This document shows, piece after piece, positions 5,363-5,642 of a DNA stretch of 5,642 bases. The first letter of the stretch is position 1; each line of letters opens with the position of its first letter. The notes under the pieces were generated by a model. It saw only the letters and a list, made by a program, of their open reading frames with translations. It searched no databases and was not told the origin of the DNA. This stretch comes from Bacteroidales bacterium. Lineage in GTDB: Bacteria; Bacteroidota; Bacteroidia; Bacteroidales; UBA1556. Both the position numbers and the translations under genes were made by a program. The stretch is taken from contig JAGLDA010000048.1 of NCBI GenBank assembly GCA_023145955.1, positions 1 through 5,642 on the forward strand, in the 5' to 3' direction.

Positions 5363-5536
5363 CAATAGGGTTTTTATGATTTATTTGTAAGTATATGACA
5401 GTTTTTTTTAAGATATATATAGTAATGACCTATGTACATGACATATTTTTGAAATTCATTAACATATTACAAAACAGGAAGGCAGGTACATAAAATAACT
5501 TTAGTCAGACCCATTGGAATTCATCTATGAAAACAG

Positions 5537-5626
5537 CCCAGAAATGGGTAGGAATAAGCGAAAACGGGGCATGCTAGGGCAGGGGTTTCAAAATTATATT
5601 ATTTTATATACAGGCGTTTACGTCTG
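5537..5626 (+). other. Two small hairpins and G-rich stretch; possible structured RNA or element fragment
   Basis: CCCA-GAAA-TGGG (5537-5548) is a 4-bp stem with a GAAA (GNRA) tetraloop. CAGGCG-TTTA-CGTCTG (5611-5626) is a 6-bp stem with one G-T pair that stays paired only in plus-strand RNA. Between them are three G runs (5566-5569, 5576-5579 region, 5582-5585). The plus-strand frame open from 5505 for 45 codons to TAG 5640-5642, and another from ATG 5527 stopped at 5575, overlap here; neither is recognisable. The window ends before the unit can be delimited. Confidence 0.25.
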
Positions 5627-5642
5627 CAATTCAATGATATAG

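Larger units (their letters stand above)
5044..5642. other. Gene-poor region of about 600 nt with several inverted repeats
   Basis: No open frame here exceeds about 45 codons, and none resembles a known protein. The left two thirds are very AT-rich; the last 180 nt contain a distinctly G-richer stretch (about 5536-5590). Five inverted repeats are spread across it and are listed separately where strong. The plus strand also has short peptides such as an 18-codon frame (5307-5363) starting MYKVYVYKGITPFGR, which covers the 5326-5343 hairpin; I regard it as probably not a gene. Nothing in the region is a tRNA, rRNA or transposase. Confidence 0.6.

Noticed and set aside
5431..5492. Inverted repeat TATGTAC / GTACATA enclosing 48 nt, as possible element ends
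   Set aside because: Seven-bp arms built on the palindrome GTAC occur easily by chance, and there is no transposase or target-site duplication.
4993..5642. CRISPR array or tRNA in the gene-free right end
   Set aside because: The repeats are inverted, not regularly spaced direct repeats, and no cloverleaf or T-loop-like sequence is present.

Overview
The window looks like a piece of an AT-rich Bacteroidota chromosome (Flavobacteriia/Bacteroidia-like). The evidence is low GC, start codons preceded by A/T-rich stretches rather than Shine-Dalgarno sequences, and at least one good match to the Bacteroidota promoter (TTTG, 17 nt, TAnnTTTG). A panB gene directly followed by an RluA-type pseudouridine synthase gene and a sodium:alanine symporter with a long extra loop also fit that phylum. 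This assignment is inferred from style and family resemblance, not from a marker gene.

All six recognisable genes lie on the minus strand. In transcription order they are a BASS-family (bile acid:sodium symporter-like) transporter (4117-4992), a GtrA-like four-helix membrane protein (3390-3899), a short DksA/TraR-type zinc-finger regulator (2848-3177), an AGCS-family sodium:alanine/glycine symporter (1156-2817), PanB, the first enzyme of the pantothenate branch (270-1091), and the N-terminal part of an RluA-like pseudouridine synthase that runs off the window (1-257). Two pairs look co-transcribed: zinc-finger gene to symporter (30 nt gap) and panB to rluA-like (3 or 12 nt gap, depending on the start). 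The other genes are separated by 64 to 217 nt.

The genes are housekeeping or transport functions with no obvious common pathway. One speculative link is that a BASS-family member (PanS of Salmonella) carries ketopantoate, the product of PanB.

The less ordinary material is in the gaps. The gap at 3178-3389 is a mosaic of 7-bp A-rich repeats, a GC-rich motif, a 7-bp G-rich array that fits the canonical G-quadruplex pattern, and repeats of cttatgtgg. The gap at 3900-4116 holds a start-less 30-codon open stretch with a 14-bp near-palindrome. The right-hand 650 nt (4993-5642) carries no convincing gene but has at least five inverted repeats. Two of these contain G-T pairs that would remain paired (G-U) only in a plus-strand RNA, and a weak plus-strand promoter-like sequence lies just before them. 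This may be a set of dispersed intergenic repeats or a structured non-coding transcript; the sequence alone does not decide. No CRISPR array, tRNA, rRNA, integrase or complete insertion sequence was seen, and I found no clear case for a new multi-gene system.
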